NCBI RefSeq assembly: GCF_042676185.1
Contig: NZ_JBHTJT010000012.1
Location: forward strand, 1-64,000
DNA length: 64,000 nucleotides
From: Tropicimonas aquimaris
Lineage (GTDB): Bacteria; Pseudomonadota; Alphaproteobacteria; Rhodobacterales; Rhodobacteraceae
Direction of reading: 5' to 3'
Shown in pieces: positions 15,362-23,996 of this stretch. The notes under the pieces were generated by a model. That model was not told the DNA's origin. It did no database searches and worked only from the letters and a program-made list of their open reading frames with translations. Made by a program: the position numbers and the translations under genes. Positions within the stretch are counted from its first letter, which is position 1. The number at the start of each line of letters is the position of its first letter.

Positions 15362-15922
15362 TCAGTGTCGAATGACCCAGCGGCGCAAAGCCGGGTCGGT
15401 TGCGGTGCAGTCGGTGAGAAGAAGTTCGCGGGACATGAACGGACCGGCGGAGCGGCTGGCCTCTCCTGCGGAAAGGCACTGGTCCGGCGCGTCGGCGGCG
15501 CTCAGGGCCCCGGTATCGGCGTCGAACGCAAAGCGCTGATCGGGGTCGTCCGCATCGCAGGGGGCGAGGCCGAGGTTGGTCGGACCGGCCTCCTGGCGAA
15601 CGGCGCAATGGTCCGGAAAGGCAACAGAGCGGATCGCTCCCGTTTCAGGCTCGAAGGAGAACTGCACATCGCCCCCCTGCGGCTTGCAGGAATGGACCTG
15701 GAGGCTGGTCGAGAACCCGCGCCCGAGCGTGTCGAGGCACCAGCCAAGCCCGTCCTTTTCGTCGAGGTTTTCGGCAAGGTGGATCACCGGGGCCGGGGTG
15801 CGCAGGTTCGGCGCAAGGGTGTCGCCCTGTGCGTGCGCGTTGCCCCCCGGGAGCGCCGAGACGGTCCCCACGCAGACTACGAGCACGGCACCAATGGTCT
15901 TCGATTTTCTTGCCCTGAGCAT
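15362..15922 (-). CDS. Exported ricin-type (beta-trefoil) lectin-like protein
   Basis: About 186 residues from the ATG at 15922, preferred because AGGGAGA precedes it; a TTG at 15952 is an alternative. The signal peptide ends near NAHAQ. The rest shows threefold repeats of the ricin-B type: GWCLDTLGRG...LQVHSCKPQG, DHCAVRQEAG...LGLAPCDADD and DQCLSAGEAS...LLLTDCTATD, each ending in a QRF/RRW-type aromatic position. It is 14 bp upstream of the sulfatase gene in the same direction, so probably co-transcribed. A sugar-binding accessory protein for the sulfatase is the simplest reading. Confidence 0.72.
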   Translation of the reverse strand: MLRARKSKTIGAVLVVCVGTVSALPGGNAHAQGDTLAPNLRTPAPVIHLAENLDEKDGLGWCLDTLGRGFSTSLQVHSCKPQGGDVQFSFEPETGAIRSVAFPDHCAVRQEAGPTNLGLAPCDADDPDQRFAFDADTGALSAADAPDQCLSAGEASRSAGPFMSRELLLTDCTATDPALRRWVIRH

Positions 15923-15994
15923 CCGGGATCTCCCTGTCTGACGGGTCTTCAACGTCTTTCTGCCCGCACCCCGTCGCCCGTGTCACAAGGGCTT

Positions 15995-16039
15995 TGTCGC
16001 GAAATGTCGCAAAGCCCGCGCCTGATACATTCCGCGACA
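15995..16039. promoter_or_regulatory. TGTCGC direct repeats, putative response-regulator operator
   Basis: TGTCGC occurs at 15995-16000 and 16005-16010, exactly 10 bp apart, with the inverse GCGACA at 16034-16039. The first pair is embedded in an 8-bp inverted repeat (GGGCTTTG / CAAAGCCC). OmpR-type regulators typically bind direct repeats on one helix face about 10-11 bp apart. The position, between the exported lectin/sulfatase genes and the two-component genes, fits control of both sides. Confidence 0.5.
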
Positions 16040-16122
16040 AAGTCGCTGTCCATGACGCCTTCCGTCGGCTGGTTTTCCGTGATCCCGCCCCATAGGCTGG
16101 GCCCGAAACGGAACGGACGGCC

Positions 16123-16845
16123 ATGGACCCCATCCCCCAGCAGATCCTTATCGTCGACGATGCACGCGACATTCGCGAACCGCTTGGCCAATACCTGCGC
16201 AAGCAGGGATTCCGCACCCGGCTGGCCGCCGATGCGACCGAGGCGCGGGCCGTGCTTGCAGAGGCGGAGATCGATCTGGCAATCCTCGACCTGATGATGC
16301 CGGGGGAAGACGGGCTGAGCCTTTGCCGCTGGATGGTCGCCAATACCGATATCCCCGTCATCATGCTGACGGCGATGGCCGGGGAAACCGACCGGATTGT
16401 CGGGCTCGAACTGGGCGCGGATGATTACGTGGTCAAGCCGTTCAACCCGCGCGAACTTCTGGCGCGGGTGCGCGCGGTGCTGCGGCGCCGGCCGGAACCT
16501 CAGCGGAGCGAACCGGACAAGCGACGTCATTTCGGCCCATGGCTGCACGACCCCGCGACCCACACGGTCCAGAGGGACGGCAGCGACGCAGTCACACTGA
16601 CAACCGGAGAGAACCGCCTGCTGGCCATCCTGCTCGCCCAGCCCGGAAGGGTTCTGAGCCGGACCTACCTGCTGGAACGGGTGATGGGGCGGGAGGAAAG
16701 AGCCTTTGACCGCGCGATCGACAACCATGTCAGTCGTCTGCGCAAGAAGATCGAGGACGATCCGTCCGCGCCGCGCCTGTTGGTGACCGAACGCGGCGGC
16801 GGGTATCGGCTGGTGGCGGAGGTGCGCGAGGCGCGCGACGCATGA
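16123..16845 (+). CDS. OmpR-family response regulator
   Basis: 240 residues. The receiver domain (1-120) has the acidic pair Asp12-Asp13, phospho-acceptor Asp56 in LDLMMPGEDG, Thr in MLTAM and Lys105 in VVKPF. The C-terminal winged helix (about 135-235) ends with AIDNHVSRLRKKIEDDPSAP and RGGGYRL. It overlaps the kinase gene by four bases. Its targets are probably the divergent sulfatase/lectin genes and itself. Confidence 0.93.
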   Translation: MDPIPQQILIVDDARDIREPLGQYLRKQGFRTRLAADATEARAVLAEAEIDLAILDLMMPGEDGLSLCRWMVANTDIPVIMLTAMAGETDRIVGLELGADDYVVKPFNPRELLARVRAVLRRRPEPQRSEPDKRRHFGPWLHDPATHTVQRDGSDAVTLTTGENRLLAILLAQPGRVLSRTYLLERVMGREERAFDRAIDNHVSRLRKKIEDDPSAPRLLVTERGGGYRLVAEVREARDA

Positions 16846-18194
16846 GCTTGCGCGGCCTCCTTCCCGACCGGCTGGCGAGCCAGCTCATGGCCCTTCTGAT
16901 CGGCGCTCTGCTTCTGGCGTTCCTCCTGTCGACCGCCATCATCGTGGTGTCGCAAAGGCGTGCCGGGGATAGCGCGCGGGCCGCCGTGGCGGCTGACCGG
17001 GCCGTTGAACTGGTCGTCGCGCTCGATGCCATCTCGCCCGAGGGGCAAGCGGAGTTCGCGAGGGCCGCCTCGACCCGAACCACGCGGATCGACGTGACCG
17101 CCGCCCCCTTCGTGAAGGAGACCGCCGACAACGAACTTTCCCGGACCCTCGCCACCCAGATCGCCGGGGAAACCGAGCGGGATGCCCGCGTCTCGATCCT
17201 GTCACGGGTCGAAACCGCGCCCTCGGACGACCCGCGCAATGCCGGGCGCAACCGCGAGGTCGTGGTGATCTCCCTGCCGCTGGCATCCGGCGAACGCTGG
17301 CTGAACTTCACGACACAGGAGCCGCTGACCTGGCACACCTCGGCAGATCAGAGGTTTCTGCTGATCTCTATGGGGATCATGTCGCTGGCGGTCGCCGCGA
17401 TGGTCTGGCTCTTCATCCGCCGCCTGACCCGCCCTCTGACCGAACTTGCCGATGCGGCTCGGCGCACGGCGCGGGGCGACCATTCTGTCCGGGTCTCCGA
17501 AACGGGACCGGCTGAACTGCGCAATGCCTCGATGGCATTCAACGTGATGCAAGCAGAGATCGCACGGTTCGATGCCGAACGCACCCGTACCATCGCCGCC
17601 GTCGGGCACGATCTTAGGACCCCGATGACCAGTCTGCGGATCCGCGCGGAAATGATTGAGGATGACGACCTGCGCGAACCGATGATCGACACACTGGACC
17701 AGATGGCGGCGATGGCCGAGGGGCTGATCTCCTATGCGCGGGACGGTCGCGAAGAGGATCGCGTCCCCGCGCTCGATTTGGCGGCGCTGCTTGCACGGGT
17801 CTGCGAGGAGCGAGGCGTGGCTTTCAAATCCGATGCCCTCCCGCAGATCCAGGCCGGCCCGATCAGCCTTGCCCGCGCCGTTGGCAACCTGATCGACAAT
17901 GCAGTGCGATATGGCGGAGCCGAGGGAACAACCGTCACTCTCTCGCAGACGGAAACGGCGGTCGATATCACGGTCGCCGACACGGGACCGGGCATCCCGG
18001 AGAGCCTGTTCCCGACCATCTTCGATCCGTTCACGCGTGGTGAAGGGAGCAGGAACGCGGACTCCGGCGGAGCCGGCCTGGGCCTGTCAATCGCCCGCCG
18101 CATCGTCCGGGCCCATAGCGGAGAGCTTTCCCTCGAAAACCGAACGCCACAGGGGGTATCTGCGACCATCCGGCTGCCGATTTCCCGCTTGTAA
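16842..18194 (+). CDS. Sensor histidine kinase (HAMP-HisKA-HATPase)
   Basis: 450 residues. Two membrane helices (about 13-36 and 172-192) enclose a periplasmic sensor region of about 135 residues. HAMP follows at 192-245, then the phospho-acceptor His256 in AAVGHDLRTPMTSL, the N box NLIDNAVRYGG and the G boxes DTGPGIP and GGAGLGLSIA. Partner of the preceding regulator (ATGA overlap). The periplasmic domain could sense the products or substrates of the neighbouring exported sulfatase and lectins. Confidence 0.93.
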   Translation: MSLRGLLPDRLASQLMALLIGALLLAFLLSTAIIVVSQRRAGDSARAAVAADRAVELVVALDAISPEGQAEFARAASTRTTRIDVTAAPFVKETADNELSRTLATQIAGETERDARVSILSRVETAPSDDPRNAGRNREVVVISLPLASGERWLNFTTQEPLTWHTSADQRFLLISMGIMSLAVAAMVWLFIRRLTRPLTELADAARRTARGDHSVRVSETGPAELRNASMAFNVMQAEIARFDAERTRTIAAVGHDLRTPMTSLRIRAEMIEDDDLREPMIDTLDQMAAMAEGLISYARDGREEDRVPALDLAALLARVCEERGVAFKSDALPQIQAGPISLARAVGNLIDNAVRYGGAEGTTVTLSQTETAVDITVADTGPGIPESLFPTIFDPFTRGEGSRNADSGGAGLGLSIARRIVRAHSGELSLENRTPQGVSATIRLPISRL

Positions 18195-18607
18195 CGGGCG
18201 AATTCGAACGCCCGGTCAAGAGCTCCGCGTGATGACAGTCATTTCGAGAGCCGGTTTGGTTGGCCATGTTGTGCCGTTTGTGACAGCCGCCAAGGGCGGC
18301 AAGCTGAATTTCGCTGCGACGTGACGGAATGGCAGCTTTCGGGTTTGAGTGGCTGAACTGCAGAGCCGGAGAAGAATATCGGCGGGTGACAGCTCCAGGT
18401 TGCCGACGGTCGTACAGTGACCCCGGCCAAGCGCGCCCAGATCGCGTGGCTGACGGCGAAGACACTGGCGCCTTCTGGATGCGGAATGGAAACCTCACCG
18501 GTGCAGGCCTGAGCCGCGCGCTTGTCTGAAGGGGGAGGGTCTGTTCATGAGAAAAACACTTGGCCCTTCTCGGGCAATCCCCGACGCTCCGGCCCGGTCG
18601 CCAGCGT
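18195..18607. other. Gene-free stretch of about 410 bp
   Basis: I see no gene, hairpin with a T-run or repeat. It separates the 3' ends of the histidine kinase gene (plus) and the membrane-protein gene (minus). Short frames lack ribosome-binding sites. Confidence 0.5.
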
Positions 18608-19114
18608 TTACGTTGATCCCGCTGCCACCGACAGCTGCTGCTTGTAGGTCTGAAGCCGGGCGTTGGCATTGCTGTCGACGAGGATAAGCACGGTAAAGAA
18701 GGCGAGGGCGGTGATCAGGCTTGCGCGCCAGAGCGGGCCTGCGAGAAACGGGATCGCCAGGGCGCAGAGAGCGATGATCGCCGGGAACGCTCGGAAAACC
18801 GCGATGCTGTAGTCGTTCAGCACTTTGTCGGCACGGGCAAGCTCGGCGGCCAGAAAGGCGGCGCCATCGTTGGCGTAGGCGCTCGGCACCGCGGCCAGCC
18901 GGGACTGGGCCGGCAGGAACAACCCGACGCCGAGGATCAGCAGCAACACGCCCGACACCAGCATCGGGATGAGGAAAGCGCGGGCGAAATCGGTGCCGCC
19001 CCAGTGCCGGAACCCGAGAGCGGCCAGCAGGAAGGCCAGCCCGAAGACGGCAAAGGCCGCCGCCGAGTGCATTTCGAACCGGGCCCAGTCGCTGGCGATT
19101 TTCACGATGTCCAT
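18608..19114 (-). CDS. Hypothetical inner-membrane protein
   Basis: 168 residues with four or five membrane helices (about 15-36, 45-68, 108-125 and 128-148) and a polar loop containing SAYANDGAAFLAAELARADK. I do not recognise the family. GGTCATCCC on the other strand gives a reasonable upstream spacing. It is the last gene of the minus-strand set with the SDR and aldo/keto reductase genes, 75 bp after the SDR gene, so it may share their TetR control. Confidence 0.65.
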   Translation of the reverse strand: MDIVKIASDWARFEMHSAAAFAVFGLAFLLAALGFRHWGGTDFARAFLIPMLVSGVLLLILGVGLFLPAQSRLAAVPSAYANDGAAFLAAELARADKVLNDYSIAVFRAFPAIIALCALAIPFLAGPLWRASLITALAFFTVLILVDSNANARLQTYKQQLSVAAGST

Positions 19115-19189
19115 GGGATGACCTTTCGATCGGAGATTGACGACGGGGCGTCCCCATACTGCCGGATAGGCCCCGTCGGGTATTGAGGC

Positions 19190-20143
19190 TCAGAGCGCCC
19201 AGACAAATCCGGTGTCTTTCTCGGACCGCTCCCAGAGCTTGACCATGACCGCCTTGTCATGCGCGTGGGCGTTCAGCGTGCCCATGCCCACAGGGCCGAC
19301 GAAGTCCCGGGCGCCGGTCGGGCCATAGAGCGCGCGTTGCTCGGTCAGCGCCTCCTCGGTGGCGCACATCACCTCGGGATAAGAGCCCTGTTCCGCGGTC
19401 TGCACCATCGGCGTCTTGGTCATCAGCCACCAGATGAACCGCATGGTCCGGCTGCCGCTGGTCGAGATCAGCGAGGTCGCCGAAGAGCCGGGATGGCAGA
19501 CAAAGACCTCGACGTCGGTCCGGCCGCCAGCGGCCAGCCTGTCCTGAAGCTCATAGGCGAACATCATCTGCGCCAGCTTGCTCTGGCTGTAGGCGGTGTT
19601 CGGGCCATAACCCGTATCCCAGTTCATGTCCTCGAAGCGGATCGTCTTGAGCCCCATGTTGTAGCCGAGGCTGGCGACGACGACGATCCGGCCCCTCGAC
19701 TCCTCGATCCGGTCGAAGAGCATGCCGCAGAGGGTAAAGTGACCGTAGTGGTTGGTGCCAAGCTGGGTCTCGAAGCCGTCGGGGGTCAACTGCCGCGTCG
19801 GCACTTGGGCAATGGCCGCGTTGCAGATCAGCGCGTCGATCCTCGGCACCGTCTTCAGCACCTCTTCGGCCGCCATGCGGACCGAGGCCTGCTCGGCCAG
19901 ATCCATGCGGATGAAACGCACCCGCGTGTCGGACCCGAATTCCTGCTTCAGCTCCTTGACGGCAGCGGCGGATTTCTCGGCGCTGCGATTCAGCATCACC
20001 ACCTCGGCGCCTTTGCCGAGCAGAATGCGCGCCGCCTGGAAGCCCGCGCCGGCATTGGCGCCGGTGATGACATAGGTCTTGCCGGCAAGGTTGCCGAGGC
20101 GCTCGGGCGTCCAGCCCTTGGGTCCGAAGGTATGGTCAGCCAT
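19190..20143 (-). CDS. Short-chain dehydrogenase/reductase (protochlorophyllide-reductase-like)
   Basis: About 317 residues from the ATG at 20143; an ATG at 20161 would add six residues. The Rossmann motif is TGANAGAG, then ICNAAIAQ, catalytic Ser in VVASLGYNM and YSQSK (Tyr/Lys). The length and the NHYGHFTL segment match the retinol-dehydrogenase/POR-like branch of SDRs. Substrate unknown. It follows the aldo/keto reductase gene in the same direction and probably forms a redox detoxification operon under the TetR regulator. Confidence 0.85.
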   Translation of the reverse strand: MADHTFGPKGWTPERLGNLAGKTYVITGANAGAGFQAARILLGKGAEVVMLNRSAEKSAAAVKELKQEFGSDTRVRFIRMDLAEQASVRMAAEEVLKTVPRIDALICNAAIAQVPTRQLTPDGFETQLGTNHYGHFTLCGMLFDRIEESRGRIVVVASLGYNMGLKTIRFEDMNWDTGYGPNTAYSQSKLAQMMFAYELQDRLAAGGRTDVEVFVCHPGSSATSLISTSGSRTMRFIWWLMTKTPMVQTAEQGSYPEVMCATEEALTEQRALYGPTGARDFVGPVGMGTLNAHAHDKAVMVKLWERSEKDTGFVWAL

Positions 20144-20215
20144 TTGTGTGATCCGTGACATGCGTATGTGGGGGGGGGACGCCCCAGACGTGGGCCCGGG
20201 CGCGTCATTTTTGGT

Positions 20216-21241
20216 TTAGTCGTGGAGCTGGCCGAACAGCGTGTCGCCGCGCCACCAGACCGGCAGGTAGCCGGGGTATTCGGGCTTGAGCGCGCTGACC
20301 TGATCGAGCCGGTCCATCTCCGCGTCGCTCAGCGTGATGGCGGCGGCCCCAAGATTGTCGACCAGTTGCGCTTCCTTGCGGGCGCCGACGATGACGCTGG
20401 TCACGCCGGGCTTGTGCAGCAGCCAGGCCAGGGCGATCTGCGCCACGGAGGCGTTCTTTTCCTCGGCGATCTGCGCCAGCGTCTCGATGATGTCGAAGCC
20501 CTGTTCCTTGGCGACCGGCGGGAAATCGAAGGCGGCGCGGCGGCCGGAGTTTTCGGCATCGCGGGTGTATTTGCCGCTCAGGAAGCCGCCCGCAAGCGGG
20601 CTCCAGATGAAGGTGCCGAGGCCGAGGTCGCGCACGGCGGGGATGATTTCGCGCTCAAGCTCGCGGCCGGCGAGGCTGTAGTAGGACTGCGCCGAGACGA
20701 AGCGTTCGGTGCCAAGTAGCCGCGCCATGCCGTCCGCCTTCGCAATCTGCCAGCCGGCAAAGTTCGACAGGCCGATGTAGCGCACCTTGCCCTGCCGCAC
20801 GAGGTCGTCGAGCGCGCGCAGCGTCTCTTCCAGCGGCGTGGTGATGTCGAAGTTATGCACCTGGTAGAGGTCGATGTAATCGGTGCCCAGCCGCTTCAGG
20901 CTGCCCTCAACCTCGCGCATGATGGCCAGACGGCTGGTGCCAAGATCGTTCGGGCCGGTGGTCATGGTGTTGTAGAGCTTGGTGGCGATGAGATTTCCCT
21001 GACGCCGGTTGCCAAGCGCCTTGCCCAGCATCTCTTCCGAAACGCCCGAGCTGTAGACATTGGCCGTGTCGAAGATGTTGACCCCTGCCTCGATGGCGAG
21101 ACCGACCATGCGGGTTGCCAGCTCCTGACCGGTGGCACCGATCAGATCGGCATAGCTGCCGCCCTCGTTGTCGAAGGTCATGGTGCCCAGCGTCAGTTCG
21201 GAAACATAGAGACCTGAATGCCCAAGCTGCTTGTATTTCAT
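20216..21241 (-). CDS. Aldo/keto reductase
   Basis: 341 residues. The N-terminus MKYKQLGHSGLYVSELTLGT and the catalytic set (Asp and Tyr in FDTANVYSSG, Lys in IATKLYN, His in YQVHNFD) are typical of the YghZ/AKR-type oxidoreductases; TSVIVGAR and LDQVSAL complete the NADPH site. It is divergent from the TetR gene, and two perfect palindromes lie in the 120-bp gap. Likely role: reduction of reactive carbonyl compounds sensed by the regulator. Confidence 0.9.
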   Translation of the reverse strand: MKYKQLGHSGLYVSELTLGTMTFDNEGGSYADLIGATGQELATRMVGLAIEAGVNIFDTANVYSSGVSEEMLGKALGNRRQGNLIATKLYNTMTTGPNDLGTSRLAIMREVEGSLKRLGTDYIDLYQVHNFDITTPLEETLRALDDLVRQGKVRYIGLSNFAGWQIAKADGMARLLGTERFVSAQSYYSLAGRELEREIIPAVRDLGLGTFIWSPLAGGFLSGKYTRDAENSGRRAAFDFPPVAKEQGFDIIETLAQIAEEKNASVAQIALAWLLHKPGVTSVIVGARKEAQLVDNLGAAAITLSDAEMDRLDQVSALKPEYPGYLPVWWRGDTLFGQLHD

Positions 21242-21273
21242 CGTGATGTCCTCTGCGCCGCGGCGCTTGCGTT

Positions 21274-21293
21274 TGTAAACCGTGATGTTTACA
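21274..21293. promoter_or_regulatory. TetR-type operator palindrome, site 1
   Basis: TGTAAACCGTGATGTTTACA: perfect 7-bp arms (TGTAAAC/GTTTACA) around six bases. It lies 33 bp before the aldo/keto reductase start. Confidence 0.8.
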
Positions 21294-21313
21294 TAAGGGG
21301 CACCAGCACAGCG

Positions 21314-21333
21314 TGTAAACCCCCGTGTTTACA
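21314..21333. promoter_or_regulatory. TetR-type operator palindrome, site 2
   Basis: TGTAAACCCCCGTGTTTACA: the same arms as site 1 with a different spacer, centred exactly 40 bp from site 1 and 28 bp before the TetR start. The identical arms and spacing indicate a two-dimer operator controlling both divergent genes. Confidence 0.8.
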
Positions 21334-21360
21334 TTTTTCCAACCGAACGGGGCAAAAGCG

Positions 21361-21957
21361 ATGAAACTGACTGAAAAGAAAAGAAAGGACATCCTGGACG
21401 CGGCGATCCAGGAGTTCCGAGAACAAGGCTTTCCAACGGCTCGGGTCAACCGGATCGCCGAGTTGGCCGAGGTCTCCAAGCGCACGCTCTACAAGCATTT
21501 CGAGAGCAAGGAGGTGCTGTTCTCCGCGATCACCGACATCCTGCTGGAACAGATCGCGGCCACGCCCAAGCTGCGCTATGACCCGGAGGCTCCGCTGCGC
21601 GACCAGCTGATCGCGGCGGCTCGGGACTACATAGGCCACCTCTCGGGCCCGGAATACATGGGGCTTAACCGGCTGGTTATGTCAGAGCTGTTGCGCGACC
21701 AGGAACTGGCGCAGGCCTTTTTTGCCAAGGCCGCGATGCAGGACGGCCCGATCCAGGCGCTGATAGGCGAGGCGATGCAGGCCGGCGCGCTGCGCCAGGC
21801 CGAGCCGGGCTTTGCCGCCGGTCAACTCCTTTCGATGATCAAGCATTTTCTGATGTGGCCGGAGTTCCTTCTGGGCGAAAAGGCCGATCTGGACGCGGAG
21901 ACCGTCATTGCCGACTGCGTCGACATGTTTCTGGCTCATTATTTGCCGGAGAGCTGA
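21361..21957 (+). CDS. TetR/AcrR-family transcriptional regulator
   Basis: 198 residues from the ATG at 21361. The N-terminal helix-turn-helix is AAIQEFREQGFPTARVNRIA...VSKRTLYKHFESKEVLF. The C-terminal ligand domain resembles the TetR_C group found beside AcrR-like proteins. It is divergent from the aldo/keto reductase gene; the two perfect palindromes between them are its probable binding sites. Likely a repressor released by the reductases' substrate. Confidence 0.92.
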   Translation: MKLTEKKRKDILDAAIQEFREQGFPTARVNRIAELAEVSKRTLYKHFESKEVLFSAITDILLEQIAATPKLRYDPEAPLRDQLIAAARDYIGHLSGPEYMGLNRLVMSELLRDQELAQAFFAKAAMQDGPIQALIGEAMQAGALRQAEPGFAAGQLLSMIKHFLMWPEFLLGEKADLDAETVIADCVDMFLAHYLPES

Positions 21958-22144
21958 TCAAGTCCTCTGCACCGCAAGCAGCATGTCCCCAGCTAACGGC
22001 CGCTGGCCGAAATTGTTGCCAGCCCTCGTGGCGCGGCTCGCCGTTGATACGATCACACGGGAACGCTCGATTGGACGTGTAAAAAGCATTCTGGAAACAG
22101 AACGCGGGCAGACGAAACGAGGCCCTCTTGTCGATGGCTGGCCG

Positions 22145-22705
22145 TCAGTCTGCGCCGAGCTGTGACACTGGCGCCGCGATCCACTGCATGCCCGGACCCG
22201 ACCGCGTCGACAGGTAGACCCCCGCACAGATGGCCACCACAGCAATAGCTGTCACGAAGTCCAGCGCTTCGTTCAGGACCACGATCGCCATCAGTGCGGT
22301 CAACGCCGGCGCGGTCGAGCCGATGGCCGCACAGCTTGGCGATCCCAGCTGCTCGTTAGCAATGGCATAGGTCAGGATGGCGATCACGCTGACACAGACT
22401 CCTTGGACCAGCATGTAGGGCATCGCCTGCGTCAGCGTGTAGCTGCCCCAGCTGGTGTCGATGGCGCCCATCGCGAAGATCGCGGCTATGGCGGCGCAGG
22501 ACGGGAAGGATATGACGTTCGCCCAGGCTATCGGGTCGTGGCCGGAGCGCTTGATAGTGAAGGTGAAGCCCGTCCAGAAGACCGACGCGAGCTGTCAACG
22601 GCGGAGCAATTCCGACCACTGGGTGGAGTGCGCCCCCGACGATGGACAGTTTGGCCCCGAGATATTGACCGGTCCCGGGTTCTGCTAATGAGAACCCCAT
22701 GACCA
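22145..22705 (-). pseudogene. Truncated and frameshifted EamA/DMT-family transporter
   Basis: The C-terminal half reads cleanly from about 22575 to 22145 (IKRSGHDPIAWANVI, then GAIDTSWGSYTLTQAMPYML, and the last two helices). The preceding part (GFSLAEPGTGQYLGAKLSIV) is in another frame, so at least one frameshift lies near 22600. The N-terminal half is missing. Further upstream, 22741-22790 on the same strand reads VIDELGFVPL, which resembles the IstB ATPase of IS21 elements and suggests the gene was cut by an IS that later decayed. Confidence 0.7.
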
Positions 22706-22949
22706 GAAAGCACCGCCGGCATAGCACAGCGAGGAAACGCGAGGTTGTTGAGGGGCACGAAGCCGAGCTCGTCGATGACCCGCAGCTCTTGGCTGGCCCG
22801 CCGGTCTGGTCGCCATCTCCAGGGGTGATTACGATGGTCTCGCCGTCCTCGTCGTCGCCGGAATAGGCACCGGTCTCGTCCGGCGGCGTCATCGGATCAT
22901 CAGGCACCGGCAGGTAGATCTGGACGGACTCACCCGACGAAACGACAAA

Positions 22950-22971
22950 GGGGCAGACAATTGTCTGCCCC
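22950..22971 (-). terminator. Terminator of the TRAP operon
   Basis: A perfect 22-bp palindrome (arms GGGGCAGACAA / TTGTCTGCCCC) is followed on the minus strand by a T-rich run (TTTGTCGTTT). It lies 30 bp after the solute-binding protein gene, the last of the TRAP operon. Confidence 0.75.
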
Positions 22972-23000
22972 CTTCGCGTGTTTGGGGATCGGGTGTCGGG

Positions 23001-23978
23001 TTACTTCGACGCCTCGAGGATGGCGTTGACCAGCGCGTCGCCGTTCTCGTCGATGAAGTTCTGCCACACCGGCTTCACGGCTTCCTGGAAGGCGGCGCTG
23101 TCGACGTCGCGGTTCACCTTCATGCCCTCGGCTTCCAGCTCGGCGATCATCTCCTCTTCCTTCTCGATGGACAGCTCGCGCTGCATCGCGACGGCTTCGG
23201 CGGCGACCTCGGTGATGATCTTCTGCTCGTCCTCGGAGAGACCGTTGAACTTGTCGAGGTTCATCACCAGCGCCAGCGGGGCGTAGGCGTGCTGGGTCAG
23301 GGTCAGGTAATCCTGCACCTCGTAGAACTTGAAAGACAGCACGACGCCGATCGGGTGATCCTGCGCGTCGACCACGCCGGTTTCCAGCGCGGTGTAGAGC
23401 TCGGCCACCGGGATCTGCTGCGGGTTGGCGCCGAGCAGGTCGAACATGTCGTTCAGGGCCTTCGAGTTGTTGACCCGCATCCGCACGCCGTCGAGATCGG
23501 CCGGGGTCGTCACCGGGCCGCGATTGTTGGAGACGTTGCGGTAGCCGTTCTCGGGGTAGCCGAGTCCCTTGAGGCCGAACTGCTCCATGCTGGCCGAGAC
23601 GCCTTGCCCGACCTCGCCGTCGAGCACCTTGTAGGCGGACTCGCGGTCGGGGAACATGAAGGGCAGGGTGAAGGCGCCGGCTTCGGGAAGCATGCCGGTG
23701 AAGTTGTTCAGGCCGGACATCGCGATGTCGATGATGCCGGACCGGGCACCGTCGATCATCTGGCTGTCGGAGCCGAGCTGGCCATGCGGGAAGATGTTGA
23801 CCTTGAGCTCGCCGTTGCTGCGGGCCTCGACCTGCTCCTTGAAGAACACCGACAGCGTCTGCTGAAGGTCGGATTCCGGCGCGGCGTGGGCCAGTTTCAG
23901 CGTCGTCGCCGCCTGAGCCGTGACGGCCGAGAAGAGAACGGCGGTTGCGAGGCCGGTTGCTGCGAGAAGTCGTTTCAT
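23001..23978 (-). CDS. TRAP transporter solute-binding protein (DctP family)
   Basis: 325 residues, Sec signal MKRLLAATGLATAVLFSAVT cleaved at AQA. Family features are LKLAHAAPESDLQQ, FPHGQLGSDSQMIDGARSGI, the substrate-contact segment RMRVNNSKAL and VAELYTALETGVVDAQDHP. It binds an organic acid in the periplasm and passes it to the membrane subunits encoded just upstream (18-bp gap). The neighbouring sugar-acid dehydrogenases make a hexonate or similar sugar acid the likely ligand. Last gene of the operon, before a strong terminator. Confidence 0.93.
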   Translation of the reverse strand: MKRLLAATGLATAVLFSAVTAQAATTLKLAHAAPESDLQQTLSVFFKEQVEARSNGELKVNIFPHGQLGSDSQMIDGARSGIIDIAMSGLNNFTGMLPEAGAFTLPFMFPDRESAYKVLDGEVGQGVSASMEQFGLKGLGYPENGYRNVSNNRGPVTTPADLDGVRMRVNNSKALNDMFDLLGANPQQIPVAELYTALETGVVDAQDHPIGVVLSFKFYEVQDYLTLTQHAYAPLALVMNLDKFNGLSEDEQKIITEVAAEAVAMQRELSIEKEEEMIAELEAEGMKVNRDVDSAAFQEAVKPVWQNFIDENGDALVNAILEASK

Positions 23979-23996
23979 TGGGTTTCCTCCGGTTGA

